Origin: Streptomyces sp. NBC_00663
Lineage (GTDB): Bacteria > Actinomycetota > Actinomycetes > Streptomycetales > Streptomycetaceae
Assembly (NCBI RefSeq): GCF_036226885.1
Contig: NZ_CP109027.1
Location: 496,001-560,000, forward strand
Direction: 5' to 3'
Length of the DNA stretch: 64,000 nucleotides
The notes beneath the pieces are model-generated. The model searched no databases and was not told where the DNA came from. It saw nothing but the letters and a program-made list of their open reading frames with translations. Position numbers and translations under genes: made by a program. Within the stretch, counting starts at the first letter, position 1. The number at the start of each line of letters is the position of its first letter. Shown here piece after piece: positions 1 through 7,745 of this stretch.

Positions 1-832
1 CCCCGGTCGCGATGAGCGGGTGCTCGTCGAGGACCAGGACCCGGAAGTCGCGCAGCCGCTCGTGGCGCGCGGGCGGCAGCGTCAACTGATGCGCCACACC
101 GGAGGTCAGCGGGTCGGGGCCGGCCATCACGTCGAGCAGGAGCGTGAGGTCGCGGGCGCTGCGCGCCATCGGACCGACGACAGCGAGGTCGTGCTCCGCC
201 GGCAGGGCCGGGGCGGACGGCGGGACCATTCCGCGGGCCGCCGCGAGGCCGAGGGTCGGCTTGTGCGCGTAGACGCCGCAGAAGTGTGCGGGGGTCCGCA
301 GCGACCCGGCGAGGTCGGAGCCGATGGACAGCGCACCGAATCCGGCCGCCAGGGCCGCCGCCGATCCGCCGGAGGACCCGCCCGCGGTACGTGTGTGATC
401 CCACGGGTTGTTGGTGGTGCCGTAGATCTCGTTGAAGCTCTGGATGTCCTGGAGCCCCAACGGCACATTGGTCTTCCCGAGCAGCACCGCGCCCGCGGCC
501 CGGAGCCGCGACACCTGCACCGCGTCCTCCTGCGGCAGATGGTCGCGGTACGGCGGCACGCCCCAGGTCGTGGGCAGACCGGCAACGTTGTAGGACTCCT
601 TGACCGTCACCGGGATACCGAGCAGGGGCCGGTCCTCACCCCGGGCGCGCGCCCGGTCGGCGTCGCGGGCGGCGGCCCGTGCCCGGTCGAAGTCCGGCAC
701 ACAGATCGCGTTGACCTCCTTGTCGTCCCGCTCGATACGGGCGATCGCCTGCTCGGTCAGCTCCACCGAGGACACTTCACCGGCACGCAGAGCAGCCGCG
801 AGTTCTTGGGCCGTCGCAAGATTCCAGTCCAT
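1..832 (-). CDS. Amidase signature family enzyme (3' end outside the window)
   Basis: The reading frame runs off the left edge, so only the first 277 residues are visible. It is an amidase-signature hydrolase that cleaves carbon-nitrogen amide bonds. The Ser-cisSer-Lys machinery is visible: Lys78 in a VTVKES segment, the glycine/serine-rich loop TAGGSSGGSAAAL at about residues 149-161 (cis-Ser 153/154), and the probable nucleophile Ser177 in GSDLAGSLRTP. There is no signal peptide, so it should be cytoplasmic. The ATG at 832 gives a normal N-terminus (MDWNLATAQEL) for the family. The specific substrate cannot be told from sequence; such enzymes include indoleacetamide, nicotinamide and aryl-acylamide hydrolases. 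It is not the GatA subunit by context, because no gatB or gatC lies nearby. Confidence 0.93.
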   Translation of the reverse strand, partial: MDWNLATAQELAAALRAGEVSSVELTEQAIARIERDDKEVNAICVPDFDRARAAARDADRARARGEDRPLLGIPVTVKESYNVAGLPTTWGVPPYRDHLPQEDAVQVSRLRAAGAVLLGKTNVPLGLQDIQSFNEIYGTTNNPWDHTRTAGGSSGGSAAALAAGFGALSIGSDLAGSLRTPAHFCGVYAHKPTLGLAAARGMVPPSAPALPAEHDLAVVGPMARSARDLTLLLDVMAGPDPLTSGVAHQLTLPPARHERLRDFRVLVLDEHPLIATG

Positions 833-906
833 GCACGGGACCGTACCGACGCCTCGAAGAAGCCACGAAATGCCCTGTCGGGCAACCGGTTCGGCGCCTT
901 CGCCCT

Positions 907-1335
907 CTAGGGACGGACGTAAGGCCGCGTCATGATCTCCATGTTGTGGCCGTCCGGGTCGTCGAAGTAGGCGCCGCGGCCACCGAACAGACGGTTGATT
1001 TGCCCGGCATCGGTGTGGGCGGGGTCGGCGTAGTACGTGACGCCGACCGCTTCCAGGCGGGCGATCACCGCGTCGAACCGGTCGTCGGGCACGAGGAAGG
1101 CGTAGTGCTGTGACTGGATCGGCTCGTCCCGCTTCTCGTAGTAGTCGAGCGTGACGCCGTTGCCGAGGTCCACGGGAACGAACGGCCCGAAGGGGGCGCC
1201 GACCCTCAGCCCCAGGATCACGGCGAGGAACTCGGCGGACAGGTGCCGGTCGCTCGCGTAGACGGCGGTGTGGTTCAACTGGACGTCGGCCGCCGCCAGT
1301 TCGGAGGCATACGGGGACGGCTGGTCATAGGACAT
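907..1335 (-). CDS. VOC (glyoxalase/bleomycin resistance) superfamily protein
   Basis: This 142-residue protein has the layout of a vicinal-oxygen-chelate protein: an early histidine in VQLNHTAVYASD, a beta-alpha-beta-beta-beta pattern, and the closing DPDGHNMEIMTRP motif, where His and Glu usually bind the metal. The N-terminal half ends at a YYEKRDEP segment and the second half carries FLVPDDRFDAVIARLE. I chose the ATG at 1335 (MSYDQPSP). An in-frame start 72 bases upstream would add a proline/arginine-rich stretch unlike the family. The role may be a lyase, a dioxygenase or binding of a small toxic molecule; the sequence does not decide. It stands alone, with the amidase gene downstream on the same strand. 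Confidence 0.88.
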   Translation of the reverse strand: MSYDQPSPYASELAAADVQLNHTAVYASDRHLSAEFLAVILGLRVGAPFGPFVPVDLGNGVTLDYYEKRDEPIQSQHYAFLVPDDRFDAVIARLEAVGVTYYADPAHTDAGQINRLFGGRGAYFDDPDGHNMEIMTRPYVRP

Positions 1336-1541
1336 GAAGGGTGGGTTCTCCGGTCTTGGGATCCGCTGGAACGGGGCGCCGCATACGGGCGCCGGGAGCA
1401 AAGACACGGAGAGGGGGCGGGCCTCGTGCCCGCCTCGCGCTCACGCCGAGGCCGGGTACCTCACTCGTGTGTGGCCCAAGGCCGACCCGGCAGTCACCCG
1501 GCCGACCCTAGTGATCGTCGTCGGCGGGGGCAACGCCTTTC

Positions 1542-1573
1542 GGGGCGGCGCTCCGGCAAGGGAGCGCCGCCCC
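1542..1573. terminator. Hairpin terminator after the ECF sigma gene
   Basis: A 13-bp perfect inverted repeat (GGGGCGGCGCTCC and its complement) with a six-base loop lies 23 bases past the stop of the leftward sigma-factor gene. It has no clear U-tract, as is common in Streptomyces. Confidence 0.7.
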
Positions 1574-1595
1574 GGCACCCTCGTACGGCGGCGGC

Positions 1596-2228
1596 TCAGA
1601 CCGCCGTGAGCGCGGCGGTCGGCTCCTCCGCCTCGGTCAGCAGGTCCAGCAGGCTCGCCCGGGCGCGGGCCACGCGGGAACGGACCGTGCCGATCGGGCA
1701 GTCGCCGGCCTCGGCGACCTCCGCGTACGGCAGGCCGGCCAGCTGTGTGAGGACGAACGCCTGCCGGCGCTCGGCGGGCAGCGTGGCCAGCAGATCCAGC
1801 AGGGCGATGCCGTCGTCGAAGCCGGGCAGGCCCTGCGGCTGGGCGTGCTCGACGGCCAGTTGCCAGTCCGCTACGTCGGACAGGCGCGGCCGGGCGGCGG
1901 CGTACCGGTAGCTGTCGATGACGGCCCGGCGGGCGATCGACAGCAGCCAGGCGCGCGCCGAGGAGCGCCCTTCGAAGCGGTGCAGGCTGCCGAGCGCCCG
2001 CAGGAACGTGTCCTGGGAGAGGTCGTCCACGGCCTGGGGGTCGCCGCACAGATGGGCGACGTAGCGCTGGACGTCACGCTGGAGCGCGCGCACGAACCGC
2101 TCGACGGCGTCCGTGTCACCGCCGCGGGCGGCCAGGGCCCAGGCGGTTATCGACTCGTCGATGGAGGCCGACGTGCCGGTTCTGGCGTCCGTCGCGACGG
2201 GCGCGTCAGGCAGAGCAGAGGTGATCAC
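1596..2228 (-). CDS. ECF-type RNA polymerase sigma factor
   Basis: A 210-residue group IV sigma factor. Region 2 is seen in RDVQRYVAHLCGDPQAVDDLSQDTF, containing the DDLSQDTFLRAL helix, and continues to RAWLLSIARRAVIDSYR. Region 4 is seen in LLATLPAERRQAFVLTQ and the helix-turn-helix ending GTVRSRVARARASL. The start chosen is GTG at 2228 (VITSALPD), preceded by an AAGGA ribosome site; the longer frame adds only low-complexity arginine/proline. No anti-sigma gene is adjacent. It is the last gene of a leftward run that begins with copper genes (small anchored protein, CopA, PCuAC chaperone, Met/His-rich membrane protein). I therefore infer a role in metal or envelope stress, but no target promoters can be shown here. 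Confidence 0.92.
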   Translation of the reverse strand: MITSALPDAPVATDARTGTSASIDESITAWALAARGGDTDAVERFVRALQRDVQRYVAHLCGDPQAVDDLSQDTFLRALGSLHRFEGRSSARAWLLSIARRAVIDSYRYAAARPRLSDVADWQLAVEHAQPQGLPGFDDGIALLDLLATLPAERRQAFVLTQLAGLPYAEVAEAGDCPIGTVRSRVARARASLLDLLTEAEEPTAALTAV

Positions 2229-2411
2229 CTGGTGTCCTTCTCGGGATCCGTGAACCGGACCGATGCGCGCGAGGGCGCGGGGGTCCGGTGAGTGGGGAGA
2301 CGGCCCTACGGCACGTGGATAGCGGCGCACGCCATGACGGGTGCGGTGCTTGCGTGGGCGTACGGCCGAGGCCCGAGGCGCGCTGGGGCGGCCTCGGGAC
2401 ACCCGCTGTCG

Positions 2412-3068
2412 TCAGCCGACAGCCGGCCCCACCGGAGGGCCCCGGGAGGTGATCGCGTGGACGAGGAGACGCAGGGCCGGTGCCCGGTCCGAACGTGGGC
2501 GCCCGCGACGGACGCGGGGGCGGTCGGCGGGCGTCGGCAGCGCCAGCAGCAGCCGGAGCGGCGCCGCCAGCCATCCGGCCACGGCGCGCAGGATGCGGAA
2601 GGCCGCCTTCTCGCCGTACGCCAGCCACAGACCGGTCAGAAGCGCGGCGAGCAGGTGGGCGGCGAGCATGCCGTACGACGACGAGCCGACGCCGCCGCCG
2701 TCCATGGCGTGCCCCATGTGGCCCATGCTCGTCCCGCCCATGTCCAGCGAGTCCATGTGCATCGAGCCTGTGCGCATGTGCATGTGCATGTGCATGTGGG
2801 CCGGTTCGTCCGACGACTCCTGCGCGAGCGAGAACGCCTCGTGCAGGAGTGTCTGGACCATGACCACGACCGTCACGATCAGGGGCAGCCCGCGTTCCCG
2901 TCCGGCCAGGCCCCAGCCGACGGCACCCGTCCCGGTCACGCCGGCCGCCAGGGCCCAGGCGGGCACGTCGGCGCCGGACATCAGGACGTGGCCGAGGGCG
3001 GCGAGCAGCACACAGACGGCCGCGAACACCGCGGCCCGTACTGTGCGAGAACACCACCCTGCTGTCAT
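2412..3068 (-). CDS. Membrane protein with Met/His-rich loop, probable copper binding
   Basis: A 218-residue integral membrane protein with no family name I can give. Hydrophobic segments lie at about 10-28, 36-53, 60-75 and 133-150. Between the third and fourth is an extraordinary loop (residues 91-122) of alternating His and Met, including HMHMHMHM, GSMHMDSLDM and GHMGHAMD. Such runs bind Cu(I)/Cu(II) in copper transporters and chaperones. The C-terminus (from about 180) is arginine-rich and likely cytoplasmic. It follows the PCuAC and CopA genes on the same strand, 81 bases downstream, which supports a copper role. A second protein of the same layout (RAAVFAVLCVLLATGGHAL near the N-terminus, His-rich loop) is encoded at 7099-7689, so these are paralogues. 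Confidence 0.85.
   Translation of the reverse strand: MTAGWCSRTVRAAVFAAVCVLLAALGHVLMSGADVPAWALAAGVTGTGAVGWGLAGRERGLPLIVTVVVMVQTLLHEAFSLAQESSDEPAHMHMHMHMRTGSMHMDSLDMGGTSMGHMGHAMDGGGVGSSSYGMLAAHLLAALLTGLWLAYGEKAAFRILRAVAGWLAAPLRLLLALPTPADRPRVRRGRPRSDRAPALRLLVHAITSRGPPVGPAVG
2775..2798. repeat. Four tandem CATGTG units encoding the His-Met run
   Basis: Four exact copies of the hexamer CATGTG lie inside the membrane-protein gene; on the minus strand they read as His-Met codon pairs. The unit could expand or contract in frame and so change the number of metal ligands. Confidence 0.85.
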
Positions 3069-3149
3069 GGCGCCTCATCCTCGCATCCGGGCAGCGGTCG
3101 GCAGGCGGGGGTACACAAATCCACAGGTGCCACAGCGGGTCGGACCAGT

Positions 3150-3662
3150 TCAGCCGCCCGGCCGGACGACCAGGGCGAGCGTCTCGATCGCCCCGCTGTG
3201 CTCGAAGTGGAGTGTGAACGCGACGAGATCGCCCGCCCGCCACGCCGCCCGGGACCGCACGACGACGTCCACGTCCTGGGGCGACATGGACAGCCCGCCG
3301 CGCGCGGGGACGGGGACCGCAGTCACGGTCTCCCGGGTGGCGGCCGCCTCGCCGGTCATGAGGTGGCGGCTGAGCTCGATGTCGCCCCCGGTCTCGGCGG
3401 ACGTCACCCGGAGCAGCCGGTCGTCCGCGTCGCCCGCGTTGGCGATGTCGAAGAAGGCCGCGGTCCGTGTCGTGTCGCCGTACGGCAGGAGCACCCGTCC
3501 CGGGGAGACGGTGAGCCGGGGCGGGCTGCCCGCCTGCCCGGCGGTGACCCAGGTGGTCAGTCCGCCGAGGGCAAGGCCGCACGCGACGACGGGCACGAGG
3601 GCGACGTTCAGGGTGTCGCCGAGGCGGCGCCGGGTCGGCCGCCACGGGTTCTGTCCGGTCAT
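3150..3662 (-). CDS. PCu(A)C-type periplasmic copper chaperone
   Basis: A 170-residue protein with one N-terminal hydrophobic segment (about 20-42, probably an uncleaved anchor or signal) and a DUF461/PCuAC beta-sandwich. This family hands Cu(I) to the Cu(A) centre of cytochrome oxidase or to other extracellular copper enzymes. Expected ligands are seen at His100 and Met102 (SRHLMTGE) and Met126 (GLSMSP). The usual closing His-x-Met is here His152-Phe-Glu, followed by His155 (LHFEHSG), so the ligand set differs from the textbook one. The gene begins inside the stop of copA (ATGA overlap), so the two are translationally coupled: export by CopA, then capture outside. Confidence 0.88.
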   Translation of the reverse strand: MTGQNPWRPTRRRLGDTLNVALVPVVACGLALGGLTTWVTAGQAGSPPRLTVSPGRVLLPYGDTTRTAAFFDIANAGDADDRLLRVTSAETGGDIELSRHLMTGEAAATRETVTAVPVPARGGLSMSPQDVDVVVRSRAAWRAGDLVAFTLHFEHSGAIETLALVVRPGG

Positions 3663-5917
3663 CGGGTGCGCCTCCGGGCGGGCGAGGACGAGGGCGCCGG
3701 CTGCCAGGCGCGCAGGCGCAGGCTGTTGGCGACCACCAGGACCGAGCTGGCCGACATCGCCGCCGCGGCGAGCATCGGGTTCAGCAGGCCGACCATGGCG
3801 AGCGGGACGGTGACGGCGTTGTAGCCGAACGCCCAGACAAGGTTGACGCGGATCGTGGAGAGGGTGCGCCGGGCCAGCCGGACGGCGTCCGCCAGCGCCT
3901 CGATGTCGCCGCGTACGAGGGTGACGTCGGCGGCACCGATGGCCACGTCCGTACCGGTGCCCATGGCGATGCCGAGGTCGGCGCCGGCGAGGGCGGCGGC
4001 GTCGTTCACGCCGTCGCCGATGACCGCGACCCGGTGCCCCTGCGCCTGTAGGCCGCGCACGAGGTCGGCCTTCTCCTCGGGAGCGCAGCGGGCGTACGCC
4101 TCGTCGATGCCGAGTGCCCGGGCGACGGCCCGGGCGGGTGCCTCCCGGTCGCCGGTGGCGAGCACGGGCCGTACGCCGAGGCGCCGGAGCCGGTCGACGG
4201 CCCGGTAGCTGCCGGGCCGTAGGACGTCGCCGACCTCGACGAGCGCTTGGGCGACGTCGTCCACGTACACCAGTACCGGCGTGTAGGCGGCGTCTTCCGT
4301 GACGGCCAGTCCGGCGGGCAACTCGTCGTCCGGCGACCGGACTTCGACCAGGCGCCCCTCCACCCGCCCCCGCACACCCCGCCCCGGCAGCGCGCTGAAC
4401 TCGCGCACCTCGGGCAGCTGTTCAGCCAGTTCCCGCCGGGCGTGGGCGGCGATCGCCCGCCCCAGCGGATGCTCCGACCCCTGCTCCACCGCGCCCGCCA
4501 GCCGCAGTACGGCGTCGCGGCCGAGACCGTCCGGTACGGCGGTGACGCGGGCGACGCTCATATGGCCGGTGGTGAGGGTGCCGGTCTTGTCCAGGACCAC
4601 GGCGTCCAGGTGCTGGAGTCCCTCCAGGGCCTGCGGACCGGTGACGAGGACGCCGAGCTGGGCCCCGCGCCCGGTCGCGGCCATCAGCGCGGTCGGCGTC
4701 GCCAGGCCGAGGGCGCACGGGCAGGCCACGACCAGGACGGCCACGCACGCGGTGACGGCCGCCTGCGGAGCGGCTCCGGCGCCGAGCCAGAACCCGAGCG
4801 CGGTGACAGCCAGCGCCAGCACGACCGGCACGAAGACCCCGGCCACCGAGTCGGCCAGTCGCTGCGCTTTCGCCTTGCCCGCCTGGGCCTCGGTCACCAG
4901 CCGGGTGATCCGGGCGAGTTGGGTGTCGGCGCCGATCGCGGTGGCGCGTACGAGCAGCAGTCCGCCCGCGTTGACGGCCCCGCCGACGACGGCCGAGCCG
5001 GGCCCGACCTCCACGGGTTCGCTCTCGCCGGTGACGAGGGAGAGGTCGACCGCCGAACTTCCCTCCGTCACCCGCCCGTCGGTGGCGACCCGTTCACCGG
5101 GCCGCACGACGAAGACCTGCCCCACGCCCAGGTCCTCGATGGCGACGAGCCGTTCGGCACCGTCCTCGCGCACGGCCACCTCCTTGGCGGCGAGTCGGGC
5201 GAGCGAGCGCAGCGCCTCCCCCGTTCCGCGCCGGGCCCGTGCCTCCAGATAACGTCCGGCCAGCACGAACAGCGGGACGCCGACGGCCGCTTCGAGGTAG
5301 ACGTGGGCGACACCGTCAGCGGCGGCGGAGGGCATCGGGCTGAACGGCATCCGCATGCCCGGGTCGCCCGCGCCGCCGAGGAACAGCGCGTACACCGACC
5401 AGGCGAAGGAGGCGATCACACCGAGCGAGACCAGGGTGTCCATGGTGGCCGCCGAGTGCCGCAAGCCGCGTACCGCCCGGGTGTGGAACGGCCAGGCGCC
5501 CCACACGGCGACCGGTGCGGCCAGGACGAGGCACAGCCACTGCCAGTTGCGGAACTGTAGATCCGGCACCATCGACAGCACGAGCACCGGGAGGGCGAGC
5601 AGGGCGGTGATCCGCAGGCGTTGCCGCTCCTCGCGGGTCTCGTCGGACGCGTCGCCCTGCGCGCCCCGCCGCTGCTTCGGCGGTTCGGGCAGCGCGGCCG
5701 TGTAGCCGGCCTTCTCCACCGTCTCGACGAGCTCCCGCGGGCTGATCCGCGCCGGATGGCTGACGCGGGCCCGTCCGGTGGCGAGGTTGACGGTCGCCGT
5801 GACGCCGTCCAGTCCGCCGAGCTTCTTCTCGACGCGTCTGACGCAGGCCGCGCAGGTCATGCCGCCGACGGTGAGGTCGGTGGTCACGAGGACGGTCACG
5901 GATCCGGTGCCGCTCAT
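3659..5917 (-). CDS. copA: Copper-exporting P1B-type ATPase
   Basis: A 752-residue heavy-metal P-type ATPase. It has one N-terminal HMA domain with GMTCAAC (Cys22, Cys25), an actuator loop with TGES (296-299), the intramembrane CPC motif (399-401) typical of Cu(I)/Ag(I) pumps, the phosphorylated Asp in DKTGTLTTG (443), the SEHPLG nucleotide-binding motif (about 481-486) and the GDGVNDAAAL hinge. It uses ATP to export Cu(I) from the cytosol. The ATG at 5917 overlaps the stop of the upstream 82-residue gene (ATGA) and its own stop overlaps the PCuAC gene, so three genes form a tightly coupled operon. The longer frame upstream is out-of-frame reading of the small gene. No CsoR-type repressor gene lies in the window. 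Confidence 0.96.
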   Translation of the reverse strand: MSGTGSVTVLVTTDLTVGGMTCAACVRRVEKKLGGLDGVTATVNLATGRARVSHPARISPRELVETVEKAGYTAALPEPPKQRRGAQGDASDETREERQRLRITALLALPVLVLSMVPDLQFRNWQWLCLVLAAPVAVWGAWPFHTRAVRGLRHSAATMDTLVSLGVIASFAWSVYALFLGGAGDPGMRMPFSPMPSAAADGVAHVYLEAAVGVPLFVLAGRYLEARARRGTGEALRSLARLAAKEVAVREDGAERLVAIEDLGVGQVFVVRPGERVATDGRVTEGSSAVDLSLVTGESEPVEVGPGSAVVGGAVNAGGLLLVRATAIGADTQLARITRLVTEAQAGKAKAQRLADSVAGVFVPVVLALAVTALGFWLGAGAAPQAAVTACVAVLVVACPCALGLATPTALMAATGRGAQLGVLVTGPQALEGLQHLDAVVLDKTGTLTTGHMSVARVTAVPDGLGRDAVLRLAGAVEQGSEHPLGRAIAAHARRELAEQLPEVREFSALPGRGVRGRVEGRLVEVRSPDDELPAGLAVTEDAAYTPVLVYVDDVAQALVEVGDVLRPGSYRAVDRLRRLGVRPVLATGDREAPARAVARALGIDEAYARCAPEEKADLVRGLQAQGHRVAVIGDGVNDAAALAGADLGIAMGTGTDVAIGAADVTLVRGDIEALADAVRLARRTLSTIRVNLVWAFGYNAVTVPLAMVGLLNPMLAAAAMSASSVLVVANSLRLRAWQPAPSSSPARRRTR

Positions 5918-6162
5918 CGGTCCGCCCCGTGCGTGCCGGCGTCCATGTCCGTGTCGTCCACGTCGGCGGCGTCGCCGGTGGTGGCGGTGCCGTGCATGCC
6001 GGGTGCCACCGGGCCGGCGGCCGCGCCGACGGCGTACGACACGGTGAACATCAGCGCCAGCAGCAGGAGGAAGCCGCAGAGCGCGGGCGGCGGCGCGAAC
6101 CTCCACGCCATCGCACCCGCACCCGCACCCGGGCCGGAGGGAGAATGCCGGAACTCGTCCAT
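5914..6162 (-). CDS. Small single-span membrane protein at the head of the copper operon
   Basis: An 82-residue protein with one hydrophobic segment (about residues 28-52, ALCGFLLLLALMFTVSYAVG) followed by an acidic, Met/His-containing tail (PGMHGT, DDTDMDAGTHGADR). The start is the ATG at 6162 (MDEFRHS). I do not recognise a named family. Its stop overlaps the copA start by the ATGA pattern, so it is co-translated with copA. The orientation (short N-terminus, longer outside tail) and the Met/His/Asp residues suggest it could hold copper at the outer face near CopA; this is inference. Confidence 0.72.
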   Translation of the reverse strand: MDEFRHSPSGPGAGAGAMAWRFAPPPALCGFLLLLALMFTVSYAVGAAAGPVAPGMHGTATTGDAADVDDTDMDAGTHGADR

Positions 6163-6222
6163 CAACCGCGTCTCCAGATCACATGTCGTACGGCCTTCGG
6201 CCTTACCGTTCCAGGAGTCGGG

Positions 6223-6268
6223 GTGACGGGTCGTCACGTTCCACGGCCTCGACGTGATCCATATCACG
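6223..6268. promoter_or_regulatory. Two inverted repeats in the copper-operon promoter region
   Basis: Between the YcnI terminator and the first copper-operon gene lie GTGACGGGTCGTCAC (6223-6237) and CGTGATCCATATCACG (6253-6268). Both are perfect dyads with 6-bp arms. They are candidate sites for a metal-responsive repressor or activator of the leftward operon. No known consensus is matched with certainty. Confidence 0.4.
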
Positions 6269-6280
6269 CGAGTCGTAGCG

Positions 6281-6320
6281 CGCCCGCCCTGTCGGCGGTA
6301 CACCCTCGGCAGGGCGGGCG
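6281..6320. terminator. Hairpin terminator downstream of the YcnI gene
   Basis: An 11-bp perfect inverted repeat (CGCCCGCCCTG and its complement) 18 bases beyond the YcnI stop. It separates the YcnI transcript from the copper operon that follows on the same strand. Confidence 0.6.
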
Positions 6321-6338
6321 GCGCGCGTGACGCGTGCG

Positions 6339-7058
6339 CTAGTTGGCGCGCGACCCGGGGGTACGGCCGCGCACGACGGCGAACACCGCTGCCGCCAGCC
6401 CGAGTACGCCCACGGCGAGCCCGGCGACACCGAGCCCCCGTGCGGTGGAGTCACTGCCCGATGCCGTCGACTCGGTGCTCTTCGCGCTCGCCGACGCGGT
6501 GGCCGCCGTTCCGGCGTCCGCGCCCTTCGCGGTGAGCTTGAGGGCCGGTGCCGGGTTCTCCGGCTCCTCATCGCCCCGCGCGGCCTCCTCGATCCAGCGG
6601 ACGGTCTTGCCGTCCGAGTACGTCTGGAGCGTCTTGAAGGTCAGCTGATCGGTGTCGTCCGGCAGTTGACCGAAGGCGACGTCGAAGTCCTCGTACTGCC
6701 CGGCCGTGATCTTCCCGCCGGTCCAGGTGATCTCGGAGACGGCATCGGTGATGCTGCCGTCGTCGGTCTTCACCGGCGTCTTGAGCCGGGTGGTGGTGAC
6801 CTTGGCGGTCCAGCCGTCCCGCGGCGAGACGAGGACACCGAGGACCGGGTGGTCGGTCGGCAGGAAGACCTGCACCTCTGTGGTGCTCGCGGTGTCCTCC
6901 TCGTTGGGGACGCGGAAGGTCAGGACGCCGTCCGCGGCGCCCTTGGCGTAGCTCTCGGGGTGGACGGTGACATGGGCGGAGGCGATGCCGGCGGTGGCGA
7001 GGAGGCCGACGGCGGCGAGGGTGATGACGGCGCCGACCCGGCGCGGGGTGGTGGACAT
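6339..7058 (-). CDS. ycnI: YcnI-family (DUF1775) extracellular copper-binding protein
   Basis: A 239-residue membrane-anchored protein. The signal peptide (residues 1-28) ends in GIASA, so the mature protein would begin with His (HVTVHPES). This N-terminal His is the copper ligand known for the YcnI/DUF1775 domain, which binds Cu(II) in a His-brace-like site together with a downstream Trp; Trp candidates include those in RDGWTAKV and VRWIEEA. The domain spans about 29-170. A Ser/Ala/Thr-rich linker and a C-terminal transmembrane helix (about 207-230, then RGRTPGSR) anchor it. It follows the His-rich membrane protein gene on the same strand. It likely buffers or delivers copper outside the cell. 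Confidence 0.92.
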   Translation of the reverse strand: MSTTPRRVGAVITLAAVGLLATAGIASAHVTVHPESYAKGAADGVLTFRVPNEEDTASTTEVQVFLPTDHPVLGVLVSPRDGWTAKVTTTRLKTPVKTDDGSITDAVSEITWTGGKITAGQYEDFDVAFGQLPDDTDQLTFKTLQTYSDGKTVRWIEEAARGDEEPENPAPALKLTAKGADAGTAATASASAKSTESTASGSDSTARGLGVAGLAVGVLGLAAAVFAVVRGRTPGSRAN

Positions 7059-7098
7059 GGCTGAGGGGTTCTCCGTACCGCGGAAGGGATGTCGGGGT

Positions 7099-7689
7099 TC
7101 AGACGGCGTACGACATCCCGGCCGGCGGTCCTCGTCGACGCACGGCGTACCGCAGCCGCGCGCTCCTCAGCGATCGGCGGGCCACGCGGATCCGCGGTCC
7201 GGGCAGCGGCCTGTCCGGCGCCCCTCCGGCCGTCCGCCACCACGCGAGGAGCCCCGGCACGAACTCGACCGCCCAGCGCAGCAGCGCCCACAGCGCGGCC
7301 TCGCCCCGCCGCAGCCACCAGGTGAGGGTGAGCGACGCTGCGATGTGGACGGCGGTGGCGTGCGGGGTCAGGGCGTGGGAGTGGGCATGGGCGTGTGGGG
7401 TCATCCGCGTGCCGTGCAGGGCCATCGCGGAGTGATGCCGGCGGACGGAATGGAAGGCGATGTGCAGTCCGCCCTGGGCGGCGAGCGTGACGGCACCGAT
7501 CCCGGTCAGCGATCGTTCCCGGCCGCCGAGGAGACAGCCGGCCGCGAAGACGGGAACGGCCGCGGCGATCTGGAACCGCACCGGCGGCGCCTCACCCGTG
7601 GCCAGAGCGTGTCCACCGGTGGCGAGCAGCACGCACAGCACCGCGAACACCGCCGCGCGCACGCTCCGGACCGCCACCGACACTCTCAT
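7099..7689 (-). CDS. His-rich membrane protein, paralogue of the one at 2412-3068
   Basis: A 196-residue membrane protein. Hydrophobic helices lie at about 11-30, 39-52, 61-75 and 111-124. Between the third and fourth is a His-rich loop (SVRRHHSAMALHG and MTPHAHAHSHALTPH, residues 81-110). Its N-terminal helix (RAAVFAVLCVLLATGGHAL) closely matches the Met/His-rich protein encoded at 2412-3068, as do the loop position and the arginine-rich C-terminus, so the two derive from one ancestor. Here His dominates over Met, which would favour Cu(II), Zn or Ni over Cu(I). The ATG at 7689 is used; another in-frame ATG lies 18 bases upstream. It sits between the ABC importer genes and ycnI on the same strand. 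Confidence 0.82.
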   Translation of the reverse strand: MRVSVAVRSVRAAVFAVLCVLLATGGHALATGEAPPVRFQIAAAVPVFAAGCLLGGRERSLTGIGAVTLAAQGGLHIAFHSVRRHHSAMALHGTRMTPHAHAHSHALTPHATAVHIAASLTLTWWLRRGEAALWALLRWAVEFVPGLLAWWRTAGGAPDRPLPGPRIRVARRSLRSARLRYAVRRRGPPAGMSYAV

Positions 7690-7745
7690 CGCCCCCGATG
7701 CTGCCATGCCGCCCGGGAGCCTCCGCGTCCGCCCGTACCTACGCG

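Noticed and set aside
2775..2798. CATGTG repeats as a regulatory repeat
   Set aside because: They are in frame inside a membrane-protein gene and encode the His-Met run, so coding explains them.
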